In this document: positions 36,824 through 44,422 of the stretch, piece after piece
How positions within the stretch are numbered: the stretch's first letter is position 1
How the letters are laid out: each line of letters starts with the position of its first letter
DNA from: Mycobacterium sp. 236(2023)
Lineage (GTDB): Bacteria > Actinomycetota > Actinomycetes > Mycobacteriales > Mycobacteriaceae
Length of the DNA: 64,000 nucleotides
Assembly: GCF_029623955.1 (NCBI RefSeq)
Contig: NZ_JARSBP010000008.1
Coordinates: 186,001 to 250,000 of the forward strand
Reading direction: 5' to 3'
Program-made: the position numbers and the translations under genes
The notes under the pieces: generated by a model
The model's input: only the letters and a program-made list of their open reading frames with translations
Databases searched by the model: none
What the model was told of the DNA's origin: nothing

Positions 36824-39256
36824 TTACATCCCCTGGAACATCGGCGGTGCGGTCGCACTCGATCCGAGCCCCTCGTCCTTGGGCATCACCTGTCCCTGCA
36901 ACGCCGTGACCGCCTGAGTGAAATCGTCGCGTTCCCAGAAGCCGCCGTGCCGGCATATCTCACCATCTGGCCGCATCGCATACGGGTCGACAGCTTGCTG
37001 AGGAAGGTCGAGGATGCGGCAGTCACCCTTGGCCAACGCATCTGGCATCGACCGAGTCTTGTCCTTGTCGAGGAAGTACACCCAGGCCGGGTCGAATACC
37101 CAGCCTCCGATCGGATCGGTGTGTGCCCACAGGTTGATCCACCGTGGGTGGGGACGCAACAGTTGATTTCGCAGCGCCGTCATCGCGGGATACCCGAAGT
37201 ACGCGGGGAAGTTCCGGGCATACAGGCGCCGCAGAGGAGACCCGAAGGTCAGCAGCGGGTAGAACTCGTCAGCCTCCGTGCACTGCATGAGTGTCGCAGC
37301 GGCAATGATGGTGCCCTGGCTGTGGGCCACGAGAACAACCCTGGTGGCCGCTGAACCATCAGGTGCGTTCGTTGTGAGTTCCTTCATCCGGGTCCGGAGA
37401 TCGTAAACGGTGCGACCGCCGTAGGACGGGAGGGTCAGCGGATGCGTCGACCTCGGCCAGAACGTGACGACATCCCACAGGATGGCGACGACCCTGCGCC
37501 GCTCTTTGTTTCGAAATCCCTGTACTGCCAACAGGACCAGGGCAATGACCAGGACGACCGGGGCGCCGAGAATCACCGTCATCCCCAGCCCCGGACGGGG
37601 AACGTACCCGGGGAAGCGCGTGAAGAACAACGCCGTCGCGACGAACACAACGAGGCCCACCACGGCGAGGCCGGCGATCAGATTCGGACCCGAATCCGTC
37701 AGCGCCGCAAGTGCACGACTGCTGGCGATCGGGTTCCAGACCTCCTTGGGGGCCGCTTTCTCAGCGTCCGGATCGCCCGGGTGAACCCCGTTTGCACGTC
37801 GAACCGACCTGCGCCACAGAGCAATTGACCACACAGTCGCAACGGCGATCATGACCGCCATGGCCACCGAGGTCCACAGATACGGCGGCGGGACGATCAG
37901 CGGCGTCTCCATATCGGCGGCGTCGAGTTTGTTTTCGAAGCCGCGCTGCGCGCTGGCGAGGATGAGACTGCGCCTGGCGAGTTCCGCAGCGGCTTCCTGA
38001 CTGGACAACACCAGAGATCCGAGGATCTGTGCCGCCCACGCGCCGACACCGACGCTCAGCGCGCCGCCGAGCAGCCAACCCAAGAGCGCGACGAACGGAC
38101 CCGTGAATCCCTTGACCGTCGGCGAATAGTCCTCGCCCACCCCCTCGGGTCTGGTGGGCTGCCCGCGAAGCGCCAGCGCGGTACCGGCGAAGGCGACCAC
38201 GAGCAGCGTGCCCTGCACGGCGAGAAGTGCGTACACGGCCGTCCGCAATCCGGGAAGGTAGGTGGCCGGCGCCCGGTCGGGGATCCCGGCCCAGAACGTA
38301 ATCCAGATCAGGGTCACCCCGAGACCACCGAGCGCGACCCAGCGCAGCGCCATCAGCACGCCGTGAACCCTCTTGTGCGGAGGTTCGCCTCCGCGGCCCG
38401 TCGCTTTGTTCCATCCGGTCGCCGCGACGGCCACGGCCAGGATCGCCGCGTTCACGGTGACGACGAGGATATTGACCGCGCCGGTGATCCCGTCGTGCTG
38501 ATAGTTGAGCGCGACTGCGCACAGCAGCGCACCCAGAGCCGATGACCACGCGGCGACATGGCAGGCCCGCATCCGCGGGACCGCAGGATCGCGGTTCCAG
38601 AAGTTCTCGCACACCAGCGGAGACTTGGCTCCGGGTAGCACCACCGGGTCCGGCGGCAACATGTTTTCTTTCTCGACGAGGCTTGATTCCTCGCGGCCGC
38701 GGAACCACAGCACCACGATGACTGCCAGCAGCGGTAGTGAACCCAGGGCCAGTCGAGCCCCACTGCTCAGTTCGGACAGGAAGGTCAGCGGCCCCCAGCC
38801 GGCACTGCAGAACGGGAGCGCACCGCACTGCCACACCGCGATGTCGAGCACGGCCACGGCCATCGTCAGCAACAAGGTGAGCGTGAAGGACAGCGCGAGC
38901 AACCTCAACGCGGCCACGACGATGAGGGCAGTACGCCGGTGCTTGGTGGGCGGCAGCATCCAGTGCGCAAGGTTGATCAGACTGAAGGGCAGAAGAAGTA
39001 CCCACAGTGCGCGGCTGGCGCGACGCGATGTCAGCCCTCCCCAGGAATAGGCCTCCATCCGGCGCCGCCACTGGCCCTGGTCCTCCTCGGGGCGACCTGC
39101 GGCGTCATCGACCCATCCAGCCCGGCGAAAGAAAGCCGCGTCCCGGTCCCCCTTCTCCAGCTTCAAGAATTCGGATGGGCAATGCAGCATCTGTTCGGGC
39201 GGCGTGCCCGACACCCCGTGTACGCGCAGCTCAAAGACAGTTTTCCCCCCGGACAT
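36824..39256 (-). CDS. Polytopic membrane protein with C-terminal alpha/beta-hydrolase-like domain
   Basis: 810 aa from ATG 39256. A soluble N-terminus starts with TVFELRVHGVSGTPPEQML, a motif that resembles the opening strand of serine hydrolases. About 11 membrane helices fill residues ~85-600. The C-terminal soluble domain has VVLVAHSQGTIIAAATLMQC, a GxSxG-like nucleophile elbow (H-S-Q-G), with LLTFGSPLRRLYA after it. So N- and C-terminal parts may form one hydrolase interrupted by a membrane block. Substrate unknown, perhaps a lipid. Not assigned to a named family. Confidence 0.75.
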   Translation of the reverse strand: MSGGKTVFELRVHGVSGTPPEQMLHCPSEFLKLEKGDRDAAFFRRAGWVDDAAGRPEEDQGQWRRRMEAYSWGGLTSRRASRALWVLLLPFSLINLAHWMLPPTKHRRTALIVVAALRLLALSFTLTLLLTMAVAVLDIAVWQCGALPFCSAGWGPLTFLSELSSGARLALGSLPLLAVIVVLWFRGREESSLVEKENMLPPDPVVLPGAKSPLVCENFWNRDPAVPRMRACHVAAWSSALGALLCAVALNYQHDGITGAVNILVVTVNAAILAVAVAATGWNKATGRGGEPPHKRVHGVLMALRWVALGGLGVTLIWITFWAGIPDRAPATYLPGLRTAVYALLAVQGTLLVVAFAGTALALRGQPTRPEGVGEDYSPTVKGFTGPFVALLGWLLGGALSVGVGAWAAQILGSLVLSSQEAAAELARRSLILASAQRGFENKLDAADMETPLIVPPPYLWTSVAMAVMIAVATVWSIALWRRSVRRANGVHPGDPDAEKAAPKEVWNPIASSRALAALTDSGPNLIAGLAVVGLVVFVATALFFTRFPGYVPRPGLGMTVILGAPVVLVIALVLLAVQGFRNKERRRVVAILWDVVTFWPRSTHPLTLPSYGGRTVYDLRTRMKELTTNAPDGSAATRVVLVAHSQGTIIAAATLMQCTEADEFYPLLTFGSPLRRLYARNFPAYFGYPAMTALRNQLLRPHPRWINLWAHTDPIGGWVFDPAWVYFLDKDKTRSMPDALAKGDCRILDLPQQAVDPYAMRPDGEICRHGGFWERDDFTQAVTALQGQVMPKDEGLGSSATAPPMFQGM

Positions 39257-39387
39257 GCCTTCATATTGACGCGACCGGCCGCATTTGGGAAGCGTTCGAC
39301 AAAACCCGGTACCCCTGGTTTCACCCGGGATGTTTCTGGCAACATTACCGACCGGTAGGTTCGGCCACGCGAAAGCAGGGGGCGGCA

Positions 39388-41241
39388 ATGGAGCAATCTC
39401 AGCTGGCGGTATCGGTTCTCGCTCAGCCGGCGGGCAACGAGGGCGGCGGTACAGCCATTCACGAGATCATCGCGTTGACGGCGGCCGGCGGGGTCGTCGC
39501 GGCGATCTTGCTGTGGATCGGGTGGATGCACCGCAATCACAAGATCACGTGGCTGACCAGTCTCGCCGACTGGATGGGACACCGGTTCAAACGGCCATCG
39601 TGGGTTGCGCTGCCTGTCGCGCTGTTCACGTCGTCGATCATCTGCGCATTGTTCGGCTTCATCTGGGACGTCAGCCTGCACATCGGCAATGGCCGCGACG
39701 ACGGCGCGCTGGCCAACCCGGCCCACTACTTCATCCTGATCGGCCTGTTCGGCATCTTCGTCGCGGGCTGCACCGCGATGGTTCTGCCGCTCGGCGCCGA
39801 CGACCGGCCCGGCCCGGCCGCGGTCCGCATCACCGACGACTGGTACGCGCCGGTCGGCGGCATCGTGATGGCCGGTTGCGGCATGTACGCGCTTCTCGGC
39901 TTCCCGCTCGATGACATCTGGCACCGCATTTTCGGCCAGGACGTGACGTTGTGGGGCCCGACGCACCTGATGATGATCGGCGGAGCGGGCTTCTCGACAC
40001 TTGCGGCGGCCTTCCTGGAGTACGAGGGGAAGCGCTCGGTCGCGCCGGACGTTCCGCGCGACGGCATCGGTTTGAAGTTCGTGCTGTACCTCGCGTTCGC
40101 CGGCGTCCTGATCGGCGCCTCGGTGTACCAGATCGAATTCGATTTCGGCGTCCCACAGTTTCGGCAGGTCTTCCAGCCGATGCTGATCGCGGCCGCTGCC
40201 GCACTGGCGCTGGTGATGGCGCGGATCTTCCTCGGCCGCGGTGCCGCCCTGATCGCGGCGGTCATTGCCATCGGATTGCGCGGCATCGTGGCGTTCCTGG
40301 TGGCGCCCGTGCTCGACGCACCGGTCAACTGGTTCCCGCTCTACCTCGGTGCGGCGCTGGTCGTCGAACTCGTCGCGCTGACCCCGTTGCTCAAGCGGCC
40401 CATCCTGTTCGGTGCCGTCTCCGGGCTCGGGATCGCCACCTTGGGCCTGTGGATCGAGTCGTTCTGGATCAACGCCGTCTACCCGTTGGCCTGGCCGTCG
40501 AGCATCTGGCCCGAGGCGCTCGGGATGGCGATTCCGGTCGCCGTACTCGTCGGCGCCTGCGGGGCGATGGCCGGCATGGTGGTCACCGGCCAGAAGATCC
40601 CCGGCCGCAAGCTCGGCGCCGGACTGGTGGCGATGACGGTCCTCGTCATCGGCGTCGCGGCGGCCAACGGCCTGCGCTATGACACGCCGCAGAACGCGAC
40701 GGCGTCGGTGACGCTGACCGAGGCGCAGGGGCCCGGTGAAGGTCGGTACGTGACCGCCGACGTGCGTTTCAACCCGCCGGACGTCGTCAGCGACAACCCG
40801 AACTGGGTGGCCGTGCTGGGCTGGCAGGGCGGTCTGGCCAACCAGACAGGTCAGTTCGTCGATCCGCTGGAAAAGGTCGGCCCCGGTCACTACGTCTCCA
40901 CCGAGCCGATGCCGGTGTCGGGGACGTGGAAGACGCTGCTGCGTGTCCACGACGGCCGCACGCTGACCGCGGTCCCGATCTACCTCGCGGGCGATCCCGG
41001 CATCGGCGCGCAGGAGGTCCCGGCCGAGGCACAGTTCACGCGCCCGTTCGTCTCCGAGATCACCATCCTGCAGCGCGAGCGCAGCCCCGACATCCCGCAG
41101 TCGCTGTGGTTGATCGGTTGCCTGGTCGTTCTGTTCTGCACCCTCGCGATGATCGCCGGAATCACCTGGGGCGGTGGCCGGATCAACCGCAGCGAGTCCA
41201 GCGGCAGCGAGGCGGAGTTCGAACCGTCCGCTCAGGCATGA
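39388..41241 (+). CDS. Polytopic membrane protein with conserved His/Asp pattern and periplasmic domain
   Basis: 617 aa from ATG 39388, ~12 membrane helices, then a ~150-residue extracytoplasmic beta-rich domain (VTADVRFNPPDVV..., VSGTWKTLLRVHDGRTLTAV) and a final helix. Polar residues cluster at membrane borders: WD94VSLH98, H113, D175-D176-x-x-H179, FGQD185 and PTH193, as in metal-binding membrane enzymes or transporters. No named family is certain. First gene of a four-gene operon whose members overlap by 4 bp each. Confidence 0.7.
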   Translation: MEQSQLAVSVLAQPAGNEGGGTAIHEIIALTAAGGVVAAILLWIGWMHRNHKITWLTSLADWMGHRFKRPSWVALPVALFTSSIICALFGFIWDVSLHIGNGRDDGALANPAHYFILIGLFGIFVAGCTAMVLPLGADDRPGPAAVRITDDWYAPVGGIVMAGCGMYALLGFPLDDIWHRIFGQDVTLWGPTHLMMIGGAGFSTLAAAFLEYEGKRSVAPDVPRDGIGLKFVLYLAFAGVLIGASVYQIEFDFGVPQFRQVFQPMLIAAAAALALVMARIFLGRGAALIAAVIAIGLRGIVAFLVAPVLDAPVNWFPLYLGAALVVELVALTPLLKRPILFGAVSGLGIATLGLWIESFWINAVYPLAWPSSIWPEALGMAIPVAVLVGACGAMAGMVVTGQKIPGRKLGAGLVAMTVLVIGVAAANGLRYDTPQNATASVTLTEAQGPGEGRYVTADVRFNPPDVVSDNPNWVAVLGWQGGLANQTGQFVDPLEKVGPGHYVSTEPMPVSGTWKTLLRVHDGRTLTAVPIYLAGDPGIGAQEVPAEAQFTRPFVSEITILQRERSPDIPQSLWLIGCLVVLFCTLAMIAGITWGGGRINRSESSGSEAEFEPSAQA

Positions 41242-41387
41242 CCGCCTCACCGGAGGTGGTGATCCTCGCCGACCACCCGATCTGGCTGGCGGTGCCCGCG
41301 TTCGCCCCCGCGATCGTCGTCGCCGGCGTGATCGTGTACATCGCCGCCAAGAACCGGCGCAAACCCGACAACGACAGGAAACCGTGA
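41238..41387 (+). CDS. Small single-span membrane protein, 49 aa
   Basis: Reads MTASPEVVILADHPIWLAVP and continues with a hydrophobic helix (FAPAIVVAGVIVYIAA) and a charged tail (KNRRKPDNDRKP). Its ATG overlaps the upstream stop (ATGA) and its stop overlaps the next GTG (GTGA), so it is very likely translated. Topology by the positive-inside rule puts the C-terminus in the cytoplasm. Probably a small subunit of a membrane complex with its neighbours. Confidence 0.7.
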   Translation: MTASPEVVILADHPIWLAVPAFAPAIVVAGVIVYIAAKNRRKPDNDRKP

Positions 41388-41794
41388 AACTCCCAGCACG
41401 ACTCCTCGCCATCACGGCAGCGGCAGGGCTTCTCGCCGGCTGCGCGGGATCGAACGAATCTGCGGAGCCCACAGCACAATCCGGCACCGTCGCACCGTCG
41501 GAGATGACCGACGCCCAGACACCCCCGGACCGGCTCGTCATCGATGTCGCCATCAAGGGCGGGAAGGTCACCCCGACCAACGAGCAGCTGCAGGCAGGGC
41601 TCAACGAGCAGATCGTCATCCGCGTCGACAGCGACGCCGTCGACGAGCTGCACGTCCACTCGTCGCCGGAACACTCCTTCCCGGTCGCCATCGGGCCCGC
41701 CCAGTCCTTCCAGTTCAGCGTCGGCGTCCCCGGCCGAGTCGACGTCGAACTGCATGAGTTGCACACCACGATCGCGACGATTCAGGTGCAGTGA
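41384..41794 (+). CDS. Lipoprotein with cupredoxin-like domain
   Basis: 136 aa from GTG 41384. Signal sequence with lipobox LLAGC and lipidated Cys20. The mature part is Thr/Pro-rich to residue ~48 and then beta-structured: RLVIDVAIKGGKVTP, EQIVIRVDSDAVDELHVHS, EHSFPVAIGP, GRVDVELHELHTTIATIQV, which follows the EfeO-type cupredoxin-like pattern. The Cys and Met ligands of blue-copper proteins are absent, but several His residues could bind metal. Coupled to both neighbours by 4-bp overlaps. Confidence 0.72.
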   Translation: MKLPARLLAITAAAGLLAGCAGSNESAEPTAQSGTVAPSEMTDAQTPPDRLVIDVAIKGGKVTPTNEQLQAGLNEQIVIRVDSDAVDELHVHSSPEHSFPVAIGPAQSFQFSVGVPGRVDVELHELHTTIATIQVQ

Positions 41795-43077
41795 CGTCAC
41801 AACTTCTGGCGCACGGCCTCGGCGGTTCGGCGGATCTCCCGATCCCGTTCACCTACGCCCTGATCGGTGCCGCCTGGGCGTTGACGGCCACGTTCGCCGT
41901 CGTCGCGCTGGCGTGGCGTAAACCCCGGTTCGACGCGACCCGACCCGGTCGTGCACTGCCCCGGTGGGTCACCGGCGCCGTGGACGCGCCGCTGACCCGA
42001 TGGCTGCTGGCCGCAGCGGCGCTGCTGCTCACCGCCTGGGTGGCGGTGGCGGCGTTTGTCGGCCCGCAGAATGCCGAAAACCCGCTACCCGGTGTGTTTT
42101 ACGTACTTCTATGGGTCGGCCTGGTCGCGTTGTCGGTTGTCCTCGGACCGGTGTGGCGGGTGATGTCGCCGGTGCGGGCACTGCACCGCTTCCTCGGCGG
42201 CCGCACCCTCGGAATGCGCTACCCCGATGCGCTCGGGTACTGGCCCGCGGCTGCGGGTTTGTTCGCGTTCGTGTGGCTTGAGTTGGCAAGCCCCGACCCG
42301 GGATCGCTGTCGGCGATCCGGACCTGGCTCATCGTCTATCTCGTCGTGACGCTGGCGGGAACGTTGGCGTGCGGCTCCCGCTGGTCGGCGCGCGCCGACC
42401 CATTCGACGTGTACAGCGTTGTCGCGTCCCGGTTTTCGCTGTTCCGCCGTAACCCGGACGGCCGCATCGCGGTCGGAAATCCGTTCGACACTCTTCTGAC
42501 CCTGCCGGTGCGGCCCGGCATCGTCGCCGTGTTGTCGGTGCTGCTGGGGTCCACCGCGTTCGACAGCTTTTCGGCCATGCCGCAGATGCGAAGCTGGGTC
42601 GACCAAGTGACCGACTCGGCGTTCTCGGCCACGGCGCTTCGCACTGCCGGACTTCTGCTGTTCGTCTGCGTCGTCGGGGCGACATTCAGCTTCGCCGCGC
42701 GTTGCACCGGCGGGGTCGATTCCCGAACCCGCCGGGAACTGCCTGGGCTGCTGGCACATTCGCTGATACCTATCGTGCTGGGGTATGTGTTCGCCCACTA
42801 TCTGACCTACCTCGTGGAGCGTGGCCAGCAGACCGTGTACCGGCTGCTCGGTGTCGCGGATGGCGAAGTGGCCTATGTGTTGTCGATGCACCCGGCGGTC
42901 CTGGCGACGTTGAAAGTCGGGTTCGTCCTGTTCGGCCACGTCGCCGGGGTCGTCGCGGCGCACGACCGGGCGCTGGCCGTGCTGCCCGAACGCCACCAGC
43001 TCACCGGTCAACTCGCCATGATGCTGGTCATGGTCGGGTACACCTTCACCGGCTTGTACCTGCTGTTCGGCGGCTAG
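41791..43077 (+). CDS. Multi-pass membrane protein, last gene of the membrane operon
   Basis: 428 aa from GTG 41791, ~8-9 membrane helices. The N-terminus AHGLGGSADLPIPFTYALIG recalls actinobacterial proteins that databases often label fenitrothion hydrolase (memory, not checked); that label says little about function. Charged loop motifs include GPVWRVMSPVRALHRFLGG and CGSRWSARADPFDVYSVV, and His residues recur in HYLTYLVERGQQ and GHVAGVVAAHDRAL. It likely forms a complex with the three proteins encoded upstream. Followed 10 bp later by the PAS-ANTAR gene. Confidence 0.7.
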   Translation: MTSQLLAHGLGGSADLPIPFTYALIGAAWALTATFAVVALAWRKPRFDATRPGRALPRWVTGAVDAPLTRWLLAAAALLLTAWVAVAAFVGPQNAENPLPGVFYVLLWVGLVALSVVLGPVWRVMSPVRALHRFLGGRTLGMRYPDALGYWPAAAGLFAFVWLELASPDPGSLSAIRTWLIVYLVVTLAGTLACGSRWSARADPFDVYSVVASRFSLFRRNPDGRIAVGNPFDTLLTLPVRPGIVAVLSVLLGSTAFDSFSAMPQMRSWVDQVTDSAFSATALRTAGLLLFVCVVGATFSFAARCTGGVDSRTRRELPGLLAHSLIPIVLGYVFAHYLTYLVERGQQTVYRLLGVADGEVAYVLSMHPAVLATLKVGFVLFGHVAGVVAAHDRALAVLPERHQLTGQLAMMLVMVGYTFTGLYLLFGG

Positions 43078-43087
43078 AATCGACGCT

Positions 43088-43765
43088 GTGACCAGCGAGG
43101 ATTCACTGGAACAGGCACTCGCGGGCGGGGCACCCGAGCGCGTCGGCTGGTTCCGGTTCTTTTTCGCCGACGAGCGTTGGGAGTGGTCGGAGCAGGCGCA
43201 GTTGTTGCACGGCTACGAACCCGGTTCGGTGACACCGACGACCGAGCTGGTGCTGTCCCACAAGCATCCCGAGGACCGTCAGCAGGTCGCCGCCACGCTC
43301 GACGAGATGCGTCGCACGCATCGCACCTTCTCGACCCGCCACCGCATCATCGACACCCGCGGTGCCACCCACGAGGTCGTGGTGATCGGTGATCAGCTTC
43401 TCGACGACGCCGGCCGCCTGATCGGCACCCACGGGTTCTACGTGGACATGACGCCGACCGACGCCCAGACGACGGCGATGGTGTCCGCCGCGCTGGCCGA
43501 GATCACCGAGAACCGCGCGGTCATCGAACAGGTGAAGGGCATGTTGATGCTGATCTACCGGGTCGACGAGCAGACGGCGTTCGAGCTGCTGCGCTGGCGT
43601 TCGCAGGACGCGAACGTCAAGTTGCGCCTGCTGGCCGAGCAGTTGCTGAGCGAGTACAGCGAGCTCACCTACGACGAGACCCTGCCGCCTCGCGCGACGT
43701 TCGACCATCTCCTGTTGACCGCGCACCAGCGCATCGACCGCGGCGGCGATAGCGTGACGCCATGA
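43088..43765 (+). CDS. PAS-ANTAR regulator
   Basis: 225 aa from GTG 43088. Residues ~15-130 are a PAS domain (RWEWSEQAQLLHGYEPGSV, LSHKHPEDRQQVAATLDEM, GTHGFYVDMTPTDAQ). Residues ~140-205 are an ANTAR RNA-binding domain (NRAVIEQVKGMLMLIYRVDE, AFELLRWRSQDANVKLRLLA). ANTAR proteins bind paired hairpins in nascent RNA and prevent termination. It is coupled to pncA by an ATGA overlap and starts 10 bp after the membrane operon. The PAS ligand is unknown. Confidence 0.88.
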   Translation: MTSEDSLEQALAGGAPERVGWFRFFFADERWEWSEQAQLLHGYEPGSVTPTTELVLSHKHPEDRQQVAATLDEMRRTHRTFSTRHRIIDTRGATHEVVVIGDQLLDDAGRLIGTHGFYVDMTPTDAQTTAMVSAALAEITENRAVIEQVKGMLMLIYRVDEQTAFELLRWRSQDANVKLRLLAEQLLSEYSELTYDETLPPRATFDHLLLTAHQRIDRGGDSVTP

Positions 43766-44319
43766 CCAGAGCACTCATCATCGTCGACGTGCAGAACGAC
43801 TTCTGCGAGGGCGGTTCGCTCGCTGTCGAGGGCGGCGCAGCGGTGGCCCGCGGGATCAACGATCTTCTGGCCGGCGACCACGGCTATCGACATGTGGTGG
43901 CTACCAAGGATTTTCACATCGACCCGGGGTCGCACTTCTCGGCCACCCCCGACTTCGTCGACTCCTGGCCCGTGCACTGTGTCGCCGAGACCAACGGAGC
44001 CGAGTTCCATCCCGACCTCGACACGTCGCCGATCGAGGCGGTCTTCAAGAAGGGGCACTATTCGGCGGCCTACAGCGGTTTCGAAGGTGCCGACGACACC
44101 GGCGCCGCGTTGGCGGAGTGGCTGCGGGAACGCGACGTCGACGAGGTCGACGTGGTGGGCATCGCGACCGACTACTGCGTGAAGGCGACCGCCGCCGACG
44201 CGGTGGCCGCGGGGTTCCGCACCGCGGTGTTGGTGAACCTGACCGCCGGGGTGTCACCGACGTCGTCCGCCGAGGCCGTCGACGCGTTGCGGGCCGCAGG
44301 CGTGCGGGTGGCGGGGTAA
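43762..44319 (+). CDS. pncA: Nicotinamidase / pyrazinamidase
   Basis: 185 aa. It hydrolyses nicotinamide to nicotinic acid for NAD salvage and would convert pyrazinamide to pyrazinoic acid. The catalytic triad is D9 (IIVDVQNDF), K97 (FKKGHYSAAYSGFEG) and C139 (GIATDYCVKATA); metal ligands D50, H52, H58 and H72 are all present, each one residue later than in M. tuberculosis PncA. The ATG overlaps the stop of the PAS-ANTAR gene, so both are likely made together. Confidence 0.95.
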   Translation: MTRALIIVDVQNDFCEGGSLAVEGGAAVARGINDLLAGDHGYRHVVATKDFHIDPGSHFSATPDFVDSWPVHCVAETNGAEFHPDLDTSPIEAVFKKGHYSAAYSGFEGADDTGAALAEWLRERDVDEVDVVGIATDYCVKATAADAVAAGFRTAVLVNLTAGVSPTSSAEAVDALRAAGVRVAG

Positions 44320-44422
44320 CGCACGAATTTCGGCGGTGTGAGACATCCGACGGTTGCACGGCGGTTCATCTGGGCATCCCCTAGCGTCGTCGACAGGGAT
44401 TCATCGCTGAGGAGAGTGCTAC

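Noticed and set aside
39163..41769. Open frame of ~870 codons on the minus strand
   Set aside because: Antisense to the membrane operon; His/Arg/Asp-rich translation without any domain pattern.
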